NCBI GenBank assembly: GCA_013420905.1
Contig: JAAXNY010000016.1
Coordinates: 620,001 to 684,000 of the forward strand
Direction: 5' to 3'
Length of the DNA: 64,000 nt
DNA from: Collybia mongolica
Taxonomy: Eukaryota > Basidiomycota > Agaricomycetes > Agaricales > Clitocybaceae
The notes under the pieces were generated by a model. It saw nothing but the letters and a program-made list of their open reading frames with translations, was not told the origin of the DNA and made no database searches. Each line of letters starts with the position of its first letter. The first letter of the stretch is position 1. The position numbers were made by a program, and so were the translations under genes. Below, in pieces: positions 44,803 through 56,904 of the stretch.

Positions 44803-46344
44803 TCCCAAAAGATTTCGATCGCCTTGCACACCAGTGAGAACGACAGAACTAAGGAGGGGGAATTTCGATCTACCCCTCCAAGTGTATGATAAGCGATGTA
44901 TCGACTTCAAGGGGAATGTTGGGAAATGAAGAGCGTATGCTGAAGGGGAGAATGCGGATACAGTAGTTGAGTGTTCCTTTAGGTTGTCGCGAACGCAATC
45001 CTATTATAGTAGGATCACAGATTCCAACGAAAGTGTGGTTGCTACTCGGTCAAAGTACCGATATTGTAGGTCTCTGTGCAGGTGTGAACAGCACGGCATG
45101 ATCGTGCACAGTACTTAAAAGTTTGTGAGTCGAGACCTCTTCGTGTCGCAACGTTAAACTAACTGACGACTAGCCTTCATTGCTTTTGTCAATTACTTCG
45201 AGTATGATGGTGCAAAGTGGTGGGAACATGTCTCCGTTGGACTCTGGCAGCTTCTTGCTCCGCTCGTTGGCGTTCTCGCGGCAGGCTAGAATTGTTGGAT
45301 AATTGGGGTTTCCTTTGGGACCCTTGCGCCAGCGGATATGGGAGTTACGCCGTCGGACGTAGAGGTTTCCGAGCCAATCCTGGATCCTCTATAACACATT
45401 GATTGATTTTCTTGAGCCTAACTTCGGTTTGTGGTAACAATTGCTACTTACTACTTGATTTAACTCTTCTGTAACCTCCCCAACGATGAGTGTCCGTACT
45501 CCACAGAAGGAGATGTGGGCACCTGCTTCCAAGACAGTGGAAACGACACAGATATGACCACCCAAAACGTCAACCAGTAGTTCGTTGTACGCAGAATAGC
45601 TCATCCAGTGATGACTCTGAAGTTCCACGCCATTTTCTTGGTGTGCTGTGTAGGCTCCCGTCTCCTGGCCATATTCCACCGCGTGGGCTTTAAGGTAGTT
45701 CAGTGTTTGGAGCAGAGACACACCCCAAGTATAGTGAGTGTTCGGGTGAAGTTGGTGTCAAGGTCAATTTAGAGATTGCGGATAGCGTCTCCGGAAATGT
45801 GTAGTTAGCATGATAGACAAATACCTCAGCTATGTAGTTCGTCCTCATCACTATCCACAGAGTAGGCCCAGGATCTGGACATTTTGACAAACTGAGATTT
45901 GTCTGGCTTCTGTTCCGGTATCCTGGGGACTGCTGTGGCAGAGAGCAAGTCCTCGGCATAAAGTGATAGTAAAGACAGCCAATTTTTCGGGAGGAGACAT
46001 ACAAACCCGGTGACCATGCTTTGCATACTAAAGTAGGAAACATTGACGCACGTCGAAACCCACTCTCCGGCCAGCCCAAAGACGAGAACATCGATTCGAC
46101 CAATAAAGTATAAGAAGGAGCCGGGGAGGTACTGGAAGCGGCGCTATAATGTGATTTTTTCGAACCGTGTGTGTGGGCATAGATCCTCCTAAGGCGAAGC
46201 TTGGACAAACAGCTAGACCTCGTGATCGTGATCACAACGGATCAGCTCGGCCCGACCTTTCCAATGGAACAAGTATATTCTCTGCTCCCCATCTACTTGG
46301 TAGTATCTTCTCAGTCGACGGAAACGGCCCAAGCTAATTTCAAA
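44803..46344. other. unresolved region with coding-like fragments
   Basis: On the plus strand two short segments look coding: around 44980-45095 (ERNPIIVGSQIPTKVWLLLGQSTDIVGLCAGV) and 45175-45290 (YFEYDGAKWWEHVSVGLWQLLAPLVGVLAA), the latter amphipathic and membrane-like but followed by stops. They could be remains of one multi-pass membrane protein together with LIYLAFSGFLSAWVIKFASGL in the duplicated repeat just upstream. On the minus strand, frames 45721-45389 and 46235-45690 are open but show no recognisable domain. I cannot build a gene model. Confidence 0.3.
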
Positions 46345-47469
46345 ATGGCGCTAACATTTGTGAATGCAAACTGCCATTGTGGCCGCAACTCCTTCAAGGT
46401 CGGGTTTTCAACCTCGGCTCTTCCGATCTCGAGTGATCTCTGCCACTGTACCTCTTGTCGACACAGTACAGGCCAACTTGCGATCAACCAGGTTAAGTTC
46501 GGCGGAGTTCCGCTGTCCCAGACGACGAACGAGCCTGCAAATCTCACTTACCTTACACCCTATAAGACATCAGATTCCGCTACCAGGTGGTTCTGCAGCA
46601 CATGCTCAGCTCATATCCTATGGGAGTACACAGAGCCTACAAATTGGTGTGTTGCAGTCGGGTCGTTAGAGAGGGTAGAAGGTATTGTCAAGTCAACACA
46701 TCACATCTGGGTGAAGGACACATTGGATGGGGGTATTGCGAACTACCTCCGCGTTATAGAAGGGCACGAGCTCCCGAGATACTCAGCTGGGATCAACCAA
46801 CAGGAAACAGTCCCGTTCAATCTGCCCAATACCGTTATAGAAACCAAAGACAAGGAGAATGACACATTAGCGGCCCACTGCCATTGCCACGCGGTCAAAC
46901 TCTCCATCACGCGTCCTTCCGCATTATCGGTGCTTCCAACCTCACCATACCCAGATCTTCTCTTCCCTTACATCTCAACGCCCGCATCCAAGCTCAAGAA
47001 TACCGAGGACGAAAAATGGTGGCTCCGCCCAGCTGGTGTAGACAAACCGACACACTACCTGGCAGGTAACTGCGCATGCGCGTCCTGCAGGTTGACGAGC
47101 GGCTTCGAAATCCAGAGCTGGGCCTTCATTCCCAGAAAAAACATACTTTTCCATTCTTCCGCCTCGCAAGAGCCCGTCGAGCTCAACTTACAGGATGAAA
47201 GCCTCAGACCCAAGGCACTGCACCGGTACGTGTCTAGTCCTGGGCGCAATCGCGAATCTTGCCGCCGTTGTGGAGCGACTGTGTTTTGGTGGGGGGAGGA
47301 AAGGCCGGATATAGTCGACGTCTCCGTTGGGTTGATTGATCAATCCCAAGGTGGTGTAAGGGCGGAAGGCTGGTTGGATTGGTGCAAGGACAGGGTCAGC
47401 TTCTCGGAAGATGCGATAAGTAAGACGGTGATTGAGGGACTGGTGGAGGGGCTTCGACAATCGAAATAG
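46345..47469 (+). CDS. double GFA-domain (CENP-V/formaldehyde-activating-like) protein
   Basis: Single exon, 374 residues from the ATG at 46345. Two GFA zinc-binding units are visible. The first (about 10-100) has NCHCG, CHCTSC and FCSTC; the second (about 175-300) has HCHC, CACASC and CRRCG. GFA domains were named after glutathione-dependent formaldehyde-activating enzyme, but most fungal members have no proven activity; zinc binding is the safe prediction. Fusion of two units in one chain is recurrent in fungi. I chose MALTFVNANCHCG as the start because it lies just before the first Cys motif; the frame is open upstream. A related gene lies 80 bp downstream in convergent orientation. Confidence 0.85.
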   Translation: MALTFVNANCHCGRNSFKVGFSTSALPISSDLCHCTSCRHSTGQLAINQVKFGGVPLSQTTNEPANLTYLTPYKTSDSATRWFCSTCSAHILWEYTEPTNWCVAVGSLERVEGIVKSTHHIWVKDTLDGGIANYLRVIEGHELPRYSAGINQQETVPFNLPNTVIETKDKENDTLAAHCHCHAVKLSITRPSALSVLPTSPYPDLLFPYISTPASKLKNTEDEKWWLRPAGVDKPTHYLAGNCACASCRLTSGFEIQSWAFIPRKNILFHSSASQEPVELNLQDESLRPKALHRYVSSPGRNRESCRRCGATVFWWGEERPDIVDVSVGLIDQSQGGVRAEGWLDWCKDRVSFSEDAISKTVIEGLVEGLRQSK

Positions 47470-47548
47470 TGATTTCGGGTAACGCAGCGTGAGGAAAAGT
47501 CTCTACCCAACGAGGGTGTGATACCAATATGTATATTTACAAAGTGTT

Positions 47549-48661
47549 TTATTTCTGGCTGACTATTGCTTCGATCATGGTTTTCCGGATAGCTTGTTCT
47601 GAGAAGCCGACTCTTTTTAGCTGCCACTCCAGCCACCCTTCAGCTCTCGCCCCACCCTGTTCCTCGTTGAAGAGACCAGTAGAAATAGCGATCAGATCCT
47701 TCCCAACATCCGTCCAGAAGAACACGGTCGCCCCACAACTGCCACAAAATTCTCGGTGTCGTCCAGGGCTCGAAATATGCTGCTTCAAGTGTTTGGGTCT
47801 TTTGCTTTCGTTTCCAAGATCGAAATCGATAGACGATTCGTCCGACGCGTCAGCATGAATAATGATATTAGACCGAGGGACAAAGGCCCAGCATTGGACC
47901 TCGGACCCAGCCACCAGCCTGCACGATCGGCATGCACAGTACCCTGCGAGATAACGCGTTGGATTCTCAGAGTCTACAGGGCGAAGCCACCAATTATCGT
48001 TGTTGGGATTCGCTAGCTGCGTGGTTGGCGTAGTGTCATGAGGAGATAGAAGGTCGGGATATGGGGATGTGGGTAGTTTAGACGCCGAGGACGGGCGTGT
48101 GATGGAGAAAGAAATAGCAGTGCAGTGGCAATAAGCGGACAGTTGGTTGAGGGAGTGATTTTTTGTTACTCCACGCCATCCGACGGGCAACGTCCCTCCT
48201 TCAGCCATGGGAACCTCTGAGTATCTGGGGATCTCTTGTCCATCGACAAATAAAAGATGGTCTGCGATACCTCCGTCGAGAGTGCTGCTAACCCAGATAT
48301 GACTTTGCGTCTGAATAATACCCTCCGTCCTCTCAAGGGTTCCAACGGCAACGTACCAGTTCTCTCTCTCGGTACTGTTTGCTAGAATGTGTGTAGAGCA
48401 AGTACTGCAAAACCACCTCGTTGTCGGTGGAGTCGTATGGTATCCCGTGAGACCCCTGAAGTCGACTGGCTCATTTGTCAAGAGCGAGATGGGCTGGCCC
48501 TCAAATGGAATATAGTTTCGGGCCATTTGGCCAGTGCAGTGGCGACAGGAATTGCAATGACACATTACGTTGTGGAGGGGAAGTGATGTGGCACTGAACC
48601 GGATGTTCAAAACATTGAGGCCGCAGTGACAGCTGGCTTTGACGAAAGTTGACATTGGCAT
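47549..48661 (-). CDS. double GFA-domain protein, convergent paralogue
   Basis: Single exon, 370 residues. Two GFA units: SCHCG, CHCNSC and FCSTC, then YCHC, CACRSC and CGSCG. Colinear with, and clearly homologous to, the protein encoded at 46.3-47.5 kb (shared WFCSTC..HIL, LDGGIA, ITRPS, LPTSPYPDLL, WWLRP, YLAG.CAC.SCRL, SSPGR.RE). The stops are only 80 bp apart, so the pair is an inverted tail-to-tail duplication. A second Met six bases in (MSTFVKASCHCG) is an equally good start; a TATATA lies directly before the first ATG, too close to be a normal TATA box for it. Confidence 0.85.
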   Translation of the reverse strand: MPMSTFVKASCHCGLNVLNIRFSATSLPLHNVMCHCNSCRHCTGQMARNYIPFEGQPISLLTNEPVDFRGLTGYHTTPPTTRWFCSTCSTHILANSTERENWYVAVGTLERTEGIIQTQSHIWVSSTLDGGIADHLLFVDGQEIPRYSEVPMAEGGTLPVGWRGVTKNHSLNQLSAYCHCTAISFSITRPSSASKLPTSPYPDLLSPHDTTPTTQLANPNNDNWWLRPVDSENPTRYLAGYCACRSCRLVAGSEVQCWAFVPRSNIIIHADASDESSIDFDLGNESKRPKHLKQHISSPGRHREFCGSCGATVFFWTDVGKDLIAISTGLFNEEQGGARAEGWLEWQLKRVGFSEQAIRKTMIEAIVSQK

Positions 48662-49597
48662 ATATAGGTTGAAGAGGCTTCACATGCAGGAGATGAAATT
48701 GATAGCGTGATTTGATAATGCAGCTGGGACTGGTTAGTAATCCAGAGCGACCGGCAGTATTATTTATTGTTGATTCAGAGTTTCCAAGAGATTATTCGTG
48801 CGGGAGGAAGGAGGCCGAATGTTAGATCACAAGAACCGTTTGTGAGGAACCATCAGTTCATATGATCCCCTCCGAAGCTTTTCGACGTGTGTTGCGACAT
48901 GCGACCTTGGTAGCCATAGCAGCTATTCCAAAATGCATGAACAAGAATCTGTCGCCAGTCACCTATCTGGTCGAGATGACGGCTATGTGCTTGAGGGCGA
49001 ACGACGTCTTGCCTTTCGAAATGTGCACATCACACCTGAACATGCTGAATTTCGGGGGTAGTGATATATCTGACCTGTAGGTCGGTGTAAGCCTCGAATG
49101 TTAGTACGACATAAACTTCCATTCGTCGAGGTCCCAAGAATGGACTGATTTGAGGGAATCAAGACGAGGTGGCTCTGTTCACTTGCAAAGCAGTTGGAAG
49201 TTGAAAAGATCGAGGGGGGATGATTCTGTAAATGATCCGGTGGCTGTGCTGTTCCGACCCGGAAGTTACCGCATACCGCTGTCAGTGTCAACCGTCGCTT
49301 CACCTGTCTTGCCGCAATCTTCTCAAGGTCCTTGTTCACACATGACAATCAGCTGAATAACCATCTCATAATTACTCATGCACCAAGTCTAACACGTAGA
49401 CTTCACTGTGAACGGCTGTGAACACGTCAACATAGTGTGGCCACCGGCTTTGTAGACGCGTAATACTAATACAACCCGGCAATGAAAATCGTTGTCATAC
49501 CATTCCTGAATCTCGGGACAGTTGGTCGCACGAAGCCGGAGAATCCACGCGTCCCCCCTCTTAAAACCGCCACGTTTGCACTACTTTTCCTCCAGAA
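48662..49597. other. intergenic region, no gene seen
   Basis: A divergent spacer between a GFA gene (-) and the MAPEG gene (+). No frame shows domain content. The stretch just before 49598 is pyrimidine-rich, usual for fungal promoters. Confidence 0.5.
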
Positions 49598-50391
49598 ATG
49601 TCTCTATCACTCTCGACCCCCCTTTCGCTCTATTCCATACCGATTGTATGGTTTCTCGGATTCTACCCTAATGTTCTCAAGGTATGAACGTTGTCGATAA
49701 GCCCGGAATTATCTAACGAGATGATCAGGGCGCGCTTATAACAGGAGCAACAGGATATAACAAGTACGCATGATGCGTTGTTTCTTGGGTTGCATTTTTG
49801 ATCACTATGGTCGTATTCTATCTTTAGTGTTGCCCCCCGAGGGAACGTTGCTCGTCTGACGACGAAAAAAGTGGACCCCGAGGTCGTTGCGCGTGCAACA
49901 CGTATGGAAGCCGCTCACATGGTATTATCTTTCCTCCTGCCGAATTTTTAACCACTAACTAGTTCTAGAACGGAAACGAGAACTTCCCTATTTGGGCCAC
50001 TGCTGTACTTGCCGGACATGTGGTTGGTATCGATCATCAGACATTGAATACCGTTGCTCTCGCGCAGTACGTTCTCCTCTTACCCACTTTGCTCGTTCAG
50101 TTTTATTGAATGTTCTGTTTTCCTCTAGCATCGTTCTTCGGCTCATGTATAACTACATTTACATTAACCAAAAAACCCAGACCCAAGCGGCAATGAGGTC
50201 CGTCAATAACTCTTGCTTTTTCTGCATGACACGATTTTACTCATTTGCGTCTGATTCGTCAGGTCTGCGATCTGGACCTGCGCGTTAAGTATGTATCATG
50301 TTATTCTAGGCAAGTCAAATACTCATGCTTTTCCTCAGGCCTTCCCTTCTACCTATTCGTCAAAGCTGCAAATATCGTTAGACTTCGGTAG
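49598..50391 (+). CDS. MAPEG-family membrane protein (microsomal glutathione transferase-like)
   Basis: MAPEG proteins are four-helix membrane enzymes that include microsomal glutathione S-transferases acting in detoxification and oxidative-stress defence. The model has seven short exons: 49598-49681, 49729-49763, 49828-49921, 49969-50066, 50129-50197, 50263-50288 and 50339-50391, or 152 residues, the normal size. The signature is NVAPRGN followed by RATRMEAAHMNGNENFPIWATAV (segment split by an intron), with hydrophobic helices near residues 9-27, 83-102, 113-127 and 133-147. All exon phases fit. Substrate unknown; the position beside the GFA genes is probably coincidental but thematically compatible with detoxification. 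Confidence 0.85.
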
Positions 50392-50616
50392 GAGCGTGCA
50401 CATAGCATGATGGTTATTGAGCTAGTCCGCTCGAATAGGACGTCGGCTTAAATATGTCCATTCGGCAATATCCTTATCTCAAGGCGTCAACAGTACTTCC
50501 AAGTGCCCGCAGAAATCTGTTGTATTAAATAATTACCAATGCATGCAAAAATTATGATACATCTACTTGTTGCATGATATACCCTGTGAGTAAAAACTAC
50601 CATGCCCCGACACCTC

Positions 50617-52447
50617 TCAGGAACGTGCCTGCATCACCTCAAAGAAGACTGTATACTCGTCCGGCGTCATGAGATCATGGTCCTCCTCCGTCACCTTCGA
50701 GTAAGGAACGGGCTTCCCATTTACTAAAATTTCATCAATATTGTTGCCGCAGCCAACAGAGAGGATCAACGATATACCGTATACAAGAGGATCGTCTTCC
50801 GACGGCGGTGGCACGACGTCCTCAACCATCACTGCGTTCTCTTCCACTGGCGTTATCCCCGAGTCCGGGGAGTAATCATATCCGTTCAGCACCTCTCCAA
50901 CCCGAGCTATCTTCGTCTTTGCTGAACCCTCGTCTGACTTGGACCGCGATCGCTTCCGATAATCGTTCAGCGAATCCAGGTATTCCACAGACGGCTTCCG
51001 ATCCTCCTCCTCTTCGTTGGCCAAGTCCCCAAAGTCTGAACTTCCAGGCATGCTCAGGCCGGAAGGTGTCGCCTGCGCAGATACGGTGGTGGACGCCGCG
51101 AGCGAGGCGTAGTATTGATCATAATCTGAAAAACCTTGAGTACTTCGTGGGGATATATCAAATGAAACGCACAATCAGACTCATGATCAACAGTCGGTTT
51201 TACATCTTCCACTACATGCAAACTCGGTTGATCTGGCCTTCCGCCAATCACCCCCAAGCCCCTCAAGATATCGTCGTTCGAACTTGAAGCCCCGTTCATG
51301 CTATTTTCAGCTCTAGCACTCTCCCTGACACCTAAAGCAGTCAAGTCTCCCGTAATTGTGCTTTTAAGATGCCATGCAGGCAGAGCATTCTGCTGCCTCT
51401 TGGCTTCAGCCTCGGCAGCGCGTTCCAACTTCCGTTGAGCCTCATCTTTGTCCATCGATATCATGACGCCGATCCCCTCGTCTTCCTTTTTATTCGGATC
51501 TGATCCCGCAACTTTGAGACCTCCGCCTCCCTGTGCAGCTTTCTGCTTATCGGCGTCGCTCAGGTTGTTCTTCACCCATGCTGCTACGTCAAACCTACAA
51601 GACATGTAATCAGTAATTTTCGACGATACGAATGGCGAGACTCACGCAGGCAGCATCATTGCCTCACTCTTCTGCAACCCCTCCCGGATGAATCGCATCT
51701 GGTGATTGAACCTCTGCATCCGGTCCTTGCTGCCCAACACACTCTCGGCATTCTCATTGTCCACCACTTCCGCATGACAAATCTCACAAATCAACGCCCC
51801 CCGTGCAAAGTCCATCAGTTTGTCGACCTCCAGTGGCGAGTATGATTGCTTGCATTGGGGACAGATGTAACCCTTATTGTCTAGCTCCTGAGGAAATAGG
51901 GTCAGAAACCATCATCAAATTTGCCAGGAGAACGCACATTACGTAGGGTCGAGTCGATGATGTGGCGCATTTTGGCGACACGCCATTTGACGACATTGCA
52001 GAAGTATTCATAATCGATGTAGTAGTACTGTTTCCCAACAGACCGCTGAGCACCTTCTTTGAGTTCGTTTTGCCGATAACTGAGCTATTGGGTGAGCAAC
52101 GATGCTGCATCGAAGGGGTATGGGGTTGAGGCAATTTGTCGACTCACATTTTCACTAGACAATCATTAGACAACACGGCAATGATCTTGTTCAGCTCCTT
52201 CGGTTGCAGACCCATTCTCCCTGCCAGGTCGTCGTCTTTGAGACTGCGAAGCCAAATTAATAGGGAGAATAAAGTAAGCATCCGTATAAGATGAGGCAAG
52301 CATATGCTGGGACGCTGCTTTGACTGCTACTTACACCGGGTGGCGGGCAAGCTGGTCCATGATGATGGTGTATTTCGCATCATAAAAGGCCCTGGAGACA
52401 TGCTGAACGAGGAGACGTAGAGTCTCCTGGTCTTCCTTGGTCGCCAT
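50617..52447 (-). CDS. TFA1: transcription initiation factor TFIIE subunit alpha
   Basis: General RNA polymerase II initiation factor; TFIIE-alpha recruits and stimulates TFIIH. The model has six exons: 52447-52335, 52243-52148, 52079-51938, 51887-51646, 51594-51173 and 51125-50617, giving 507 residues. The N-terminal winged helix is evident (LVQHVSRAFYDAKYTIIMDQL, LKDDDLAGRMGLQPKELNKII, then YRQNELKEGAQRSVGKQYYYIDY). The zinc ribbon at about 126-155 is CPQC...CEIC. The C-terminal half is acidic and Ser-rich (ANEEEEDRKP, VPPPSEDDP), as expected for TFIIE-alpha. The exon 2/3 acceptor was set at CTCAG because only this gives the conserved IYRQNEL sequence. Confidence 0.92.
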
Positions 52448-53488
52448 TTGAACTAGCTGAGTGGTAGCTAGGCCCTAGGGCCGCAATCCTGGAGCGACCG
52501 CAGGAAGAGTGGCGGGCTGTATCGTGGAGCGACACAGGCTGTTGTTGTGGTAAAGCCCGGTGGTGGTGGTTTCAGGAAAAGAATGAAAACGTCATGCACT
52601 GCCGCTAGACGGACCTCGAAACTCGCAAATTTTCTGGCTCCCACACTCATGGCTTGGGCTCTCTTGTAGAACCCCATTGTTCTAACTCATTGTTCACCAG
52701 AACTATAAGTAGAAATTAAAGTTCTTCGTCAGGCCCCACACCCACAGCCTTAGATATATTGGGATCAAGTGAGTATTTTGCTCTTCCATGTTTCTCGAAT
52801 TCTGATATCTCCTATGTCTAGTGCATGAATTCGGACCGATGCCTATTTCATTCAAGTCGAAGCTAGGATAGAGCACGCCCATACAATCTGATTCATTATC
52901 TCAGAGTCATATCAAGGCGCTACTTCTACCGAGATCAACGACGCTTGAGATGTCTGCGGTTGATGTCGGAACCAGGACATCGAGGTGATTATCATGTTGT
53001 TTTTAAGGGTTGAGGTAGCATCATTCGCAGCTAAGTTGTAGACCAACTTATGATACAGATGATTTCGGATCTGCCCGGCCCCTGAGAGCCATCGCCCCAC
53101 ATCATGACGGACCGTAATTCTAATGGGTCAGATACATAATGAGGATGAGGCGAGGATGTAGCTGCCCGAACGTGGCCCCATGTCGTATCATGTTATTTCT
53201 ATTTGATAGGCAGCCGTTCGGATAACAGATGATACTAAATCCACTGGTTACATGCAGCAGGAACGTTGCACGTTCCTTAAAGGATCTTAGGTGAAGCCTG
53301 GCCCCATCCTTGCAAAGGAAACGTGTAATTCATGATCCATGAACTTATGCAGATACCCATCCAACAAGAACCCATTCCACTCGCCCATATATCGAAACAT
53401 ACACTTTTCATTTATTCTTTTACACAAAGTTATATAAAGCAAGTATCTTCTGGTGCATGGAAAGGCACGTTTGTGTTCAAGGGACCTT
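52448..53488. other. intergenic region, no gene seen
   Basis: Promoter side of TFIIE-alpha and 3' flank of the next minus-strand gene. Short frames without domain content; nothing else recognised. Confidence 0.5.
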
Positions 53489-55156
53489 CTAATGGCGAAC
53501 AACACTATGTTTGGCGAGACCAGGAAGTTTCTGCTCCTTGACCATCGCAAGGGTCCAGTTGTTCGCGGCGAGTGGTGTCTCGCATTCACAGTCAGGTGCA
53601 ACTGGGGGAGGCGCCTCAGAGCAAAAGCGGGGCTGGATTTGCAGCTTGGAGGCCCGTGCAGTAATGGAAACCTTGATGTAATCTAAATAACGAGTTTATC
53701 GGGGTTAATATTCCGTGACAATGCAAGAGGAAAGCCGCACCTGCCAACTGCCCACCGTACTGGAACGGTCTTCCGTTTACTGTGATATCGCCGAGAACGT
53801 ATCCCTTGCCTTCAGGCACCTCAAATTCTGCGCGCATATGCTGTTATTTGGATCAGCGCCATAGCCGATGGAACATGAGACGGAGAAGGGAGAGCAAATA
53901 CATACCTTCCCGTTCTTTCCTCGCGTATACTTCCAGAACTCGCTGAGATCGTCGTCATCGTGTCCAACAGGGGGGTTAATCAGACCCCAGTTGATACTGG
54001 TTAGACACGCCAGAGAGTATAAGAATACAAATCAGACCATTGGCGAGCAACGCTTACGAGTCAATATAAAGGCCGACGGGGTTGGCGATGGTCAGCATGA
54101 TCTGCGGCGTCTGACGAGCACCCGCATTGATACCTGCCCCGATCTATGGTGGCCTTGCGTCAGAGCAACAGGTGAACGATGCGAAAAGGGTGACGAACGG
54201 TTGGGTCAGAGTTTCTGCTCGGATTACCGTATTTAGAGCACTTGATGAGCTCGTCGGAATTGGTGATGAGAGTACCGTCAGCACGCTTCCTCAGCACCGT
54301 GGCGCGTGCACCAAGGTCGACTTCCGCACCCAAGGTGTTATTAACTTGGATCCTTTTGGGGGCAATCCTCATGTTGTATTTGTATCTAGGAGGGTAACTG
54401 CGACTTACAAGTGCATGATTGTTCCCGTCTTGGTGGAGTTGTTCCATTTGTTCAAGGGATTGTAAACGAGTTTTCCCTCTGCATTAGTTACATAGAGGTC
54501 TGCGGCTTGGATGTGAACGCCCGGGTTGAGTTTCTGGTAAAGGTCCAAAAGGGTGTCCTGTTGATGTTCAGCGAGGAACTCGAAATACTGTGGACATTAT
54601 CAAATTAAGTTAACATGCGTTATGGTTGCATATAAGTGGAGATGGTTGACCTCAGGTCCCTCGTTACAGAAAACAATCCTGGTTATTTTTCCGGTAGCAT
54701 CTTTCCTGACGGACCTAATTGATTATTAGATGTGGCGGGATTGTAATAACTACGGAGAAATACCATTCAAGATATTCATCTTGATACTTCCTGTCGGAAT
54801 CGGCAATCCGCCACCGGTCATCGTCATTCGGGTTATCCAGTTTGACCTAATTACGAGTAAGCAAACACATAAGGTTTGGTGAAACGGCCCTAAGTACCTT
54901 CTTGGGGAATGCGAACCAAGTGATAGGGTCAATCTGGACTGGGTTGACCTCCACGACTTTCGTCGCGTCGTAGAATTGGGGAGTCATGATCGAGGAAACA
55001 TTATCAGTAAGCATGTAAGAACTGATTGTGTCGCTCCTATAAAGAATCATGAGAAGATAAAGGTAGCGCGTTTCAACTAGTAACGCACCATCCTTGCTTG
55101 TTAGCTTCAGTGAGGTCATCGACAAAGCCAGGGGGGTCGTGTCTCGCCAAAGACAT
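53489..55156 (-). CDS. conserved-looking protein of unknown function, ten exons
   Basis: I do not recognise the family. My model: 55156-55089, 55036-54898, 54846-54764, 54714-54651, 54587-54409, 54385-54199, 54143-54058, 53996-53906, 53840-53741 and 53682-53489, a single frame of 396 residues. No signal peptide or membrane helix. Notable stretches are VNPVQIDPITWFAFPKKV, DDRWRIADSDRKYQDEYLEWSV, ITRIVFCNEGPEYFEFLAEHQQ, NPLNKWNNST with GTIMHLYK, NTLGAEVDLGARATVLR, CSKYGNPSRNSDPTIG and LTIANPVGLYID. These look like well-ordered globular sequence with conserved-type Trp, Gly and Pro. The C-terminal 60 residues carry a Cys group (CSEAPPPVAPDCEC). Divergent from the next unknown gene across 1.7 kb. 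Introns of 23-80 nt, the 23-nt one (54386-54408) being suspiciously short. Confidence 0.65.
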
Positions 55157-56904
55157 AACGTGTGATGTGTATATGAAGGTGTATGTGGTATGTGGGTGTA
55201 GTAGGTGTTGGAAGGCCAAATAGCGCGGTCCAATTTATAGGAATTTCTTTGCCTAAGACCCAATCCTGGATCATGGGGTAAAAGAAATCAGGTCTCTGAA
55301 ATTTCCGTTGTACCTGCCTTCGACACTCATCGAATACAATGAGATGTCACCTCCATGAATAAGGCTTCTCCAATTGCCGTTGTGGATTGAGGTTCTATCG
55401 AGGGTTCTGGGCGCGAAATGACATCCACAAGAATGGAAGCTTGCCTTTGTCGCCATTAGCAGGTCCGAATGGAAAAAGCCCACGCAGGGAGGAGTCCCCT
55501 CATCGGTTTTTCCATCAGCCCGTGGATCTCATGACACACACCTTACAGACGGGAACAAAGGAAGAATGAAATTGTGATAGGGTCAGTTGACGTCTTAGAT
55601 AATCGCTTTCGCTCCTCTGCTAGTTGAATATCCTCTCCGGAAACCGTCGGAGGTGTGCGTAGTGCGGGGCAGCCATACAGAGTTGAAAAAAGGAGAAGAA
55701 AAAGGGTTTCGGTATAATCGAATCGCCGGTTCCTGTCGGCTCAACGCAACCTCGTTAATAATCCAGTTTTACAGATTTCCCCTGGTAAGGGGAGATAGGT
55801 ACAAGGCCCTTTAGCTGCACCGCTTCCAACTTCATGGAGCCTGGGTGGGTGTGGTGCGAGAACGCCAGAGGGAAGGTGGTTCGTGTTACCTGTAGAGGCT
55901 ATGGCCCATGGGGTCCGACGCCAATTACAAGGCGTAAAGGGACTTGTAAACCTGTGGAAAGTACATATTAGTCCTGACAGTTAATCACTGGATGCGTCGT
56001 GCAGCTCGGTTCCGAAGCCCTTCTGTTGTCACACGTGATCGATCTGATCAGATACCCACGCTGATTATCGTGGAATCTCTGAGTCCCAACGTCAACCACA
56101 AGTCACTGACCAATTTTCCACGCGCTCAACATCGGACCATGTTCAGTTCCTACACACCGGGACCATGCTTAGAACCTTGGTAATAGGTGTAACGAAAAAC
56201 ATTGAACCTTCGATTTTTGGAACCTGAACGGACACAATAAGTCGCCGCTAACCATCACACTTGAGGCTCATTTCCGCTGGGCCTTAGGCACAATGGAAGC
56301 AGCCACTACCACCCTCCACAGGTTCTGATGCTCTAGGTCGCCCATTATATCTTGTCACTCGGGTAGGCTGTTCACAATCTAAGGTGCCACAGCAGATATC
56401 CGTGCTTTCTCGTTGGTTTGATACAACGCAATGTGCAGCCATCATACAGATATCATCTGCAACAAATCGTGAGTCCGACACGGGCACCAAGGGGATGAGA
56501 AGTTACGATAACTCGGCTACGTCTCCATATCTATGTCGGAGCCGCGACAATTGACTGCATCAGCCGTATCAGGATTCTGGAACATAAGGAACGGGTTTAC
56601 AGAGCATCCATGGTGGCTGTCAGACAACCATAGGCACGTTGGATCTGGAAGTTCCTTGAGATCCAGGATAGCCGCGTATGGGCCGGTCTTCAGTCACCTT
56701 GACAAGGATGGTCAAGGTACAATTGCAATTTCGAACGGTCTGTCTCTAGGGTTCAATGGTATTTCCCGTGACTTCAGCATTCTCGTCCTCCTGCCCACCC
56801 GCCTAAACAACAAAACATTTAAGTACCCCGTAAGACTTTTCTCTTCTTCTCCCAAGGAACTCGCAACCTTTTAGCCAAGCTCTATATTCATACACATCGC
56901 AACT
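55157..56904. promoter_or_regulatory. divergent intergenic region between two unknown genes
   Basis: 1.75 kb without a credible gene. It would hold promoters for both divergent genes. The stretch 56860-56904, just before the plus-strand ATG, has a TATATTCATACA sequence. A frame at 56533-56874 shows no domain. Confidence 0.4.

Noticed and set aside
48982..49348. 121-codon minus-strand frame upstream of the MAPEG gene
   Set aside because: No recognisable features; overlaps other equally open frames, as expected by chance.
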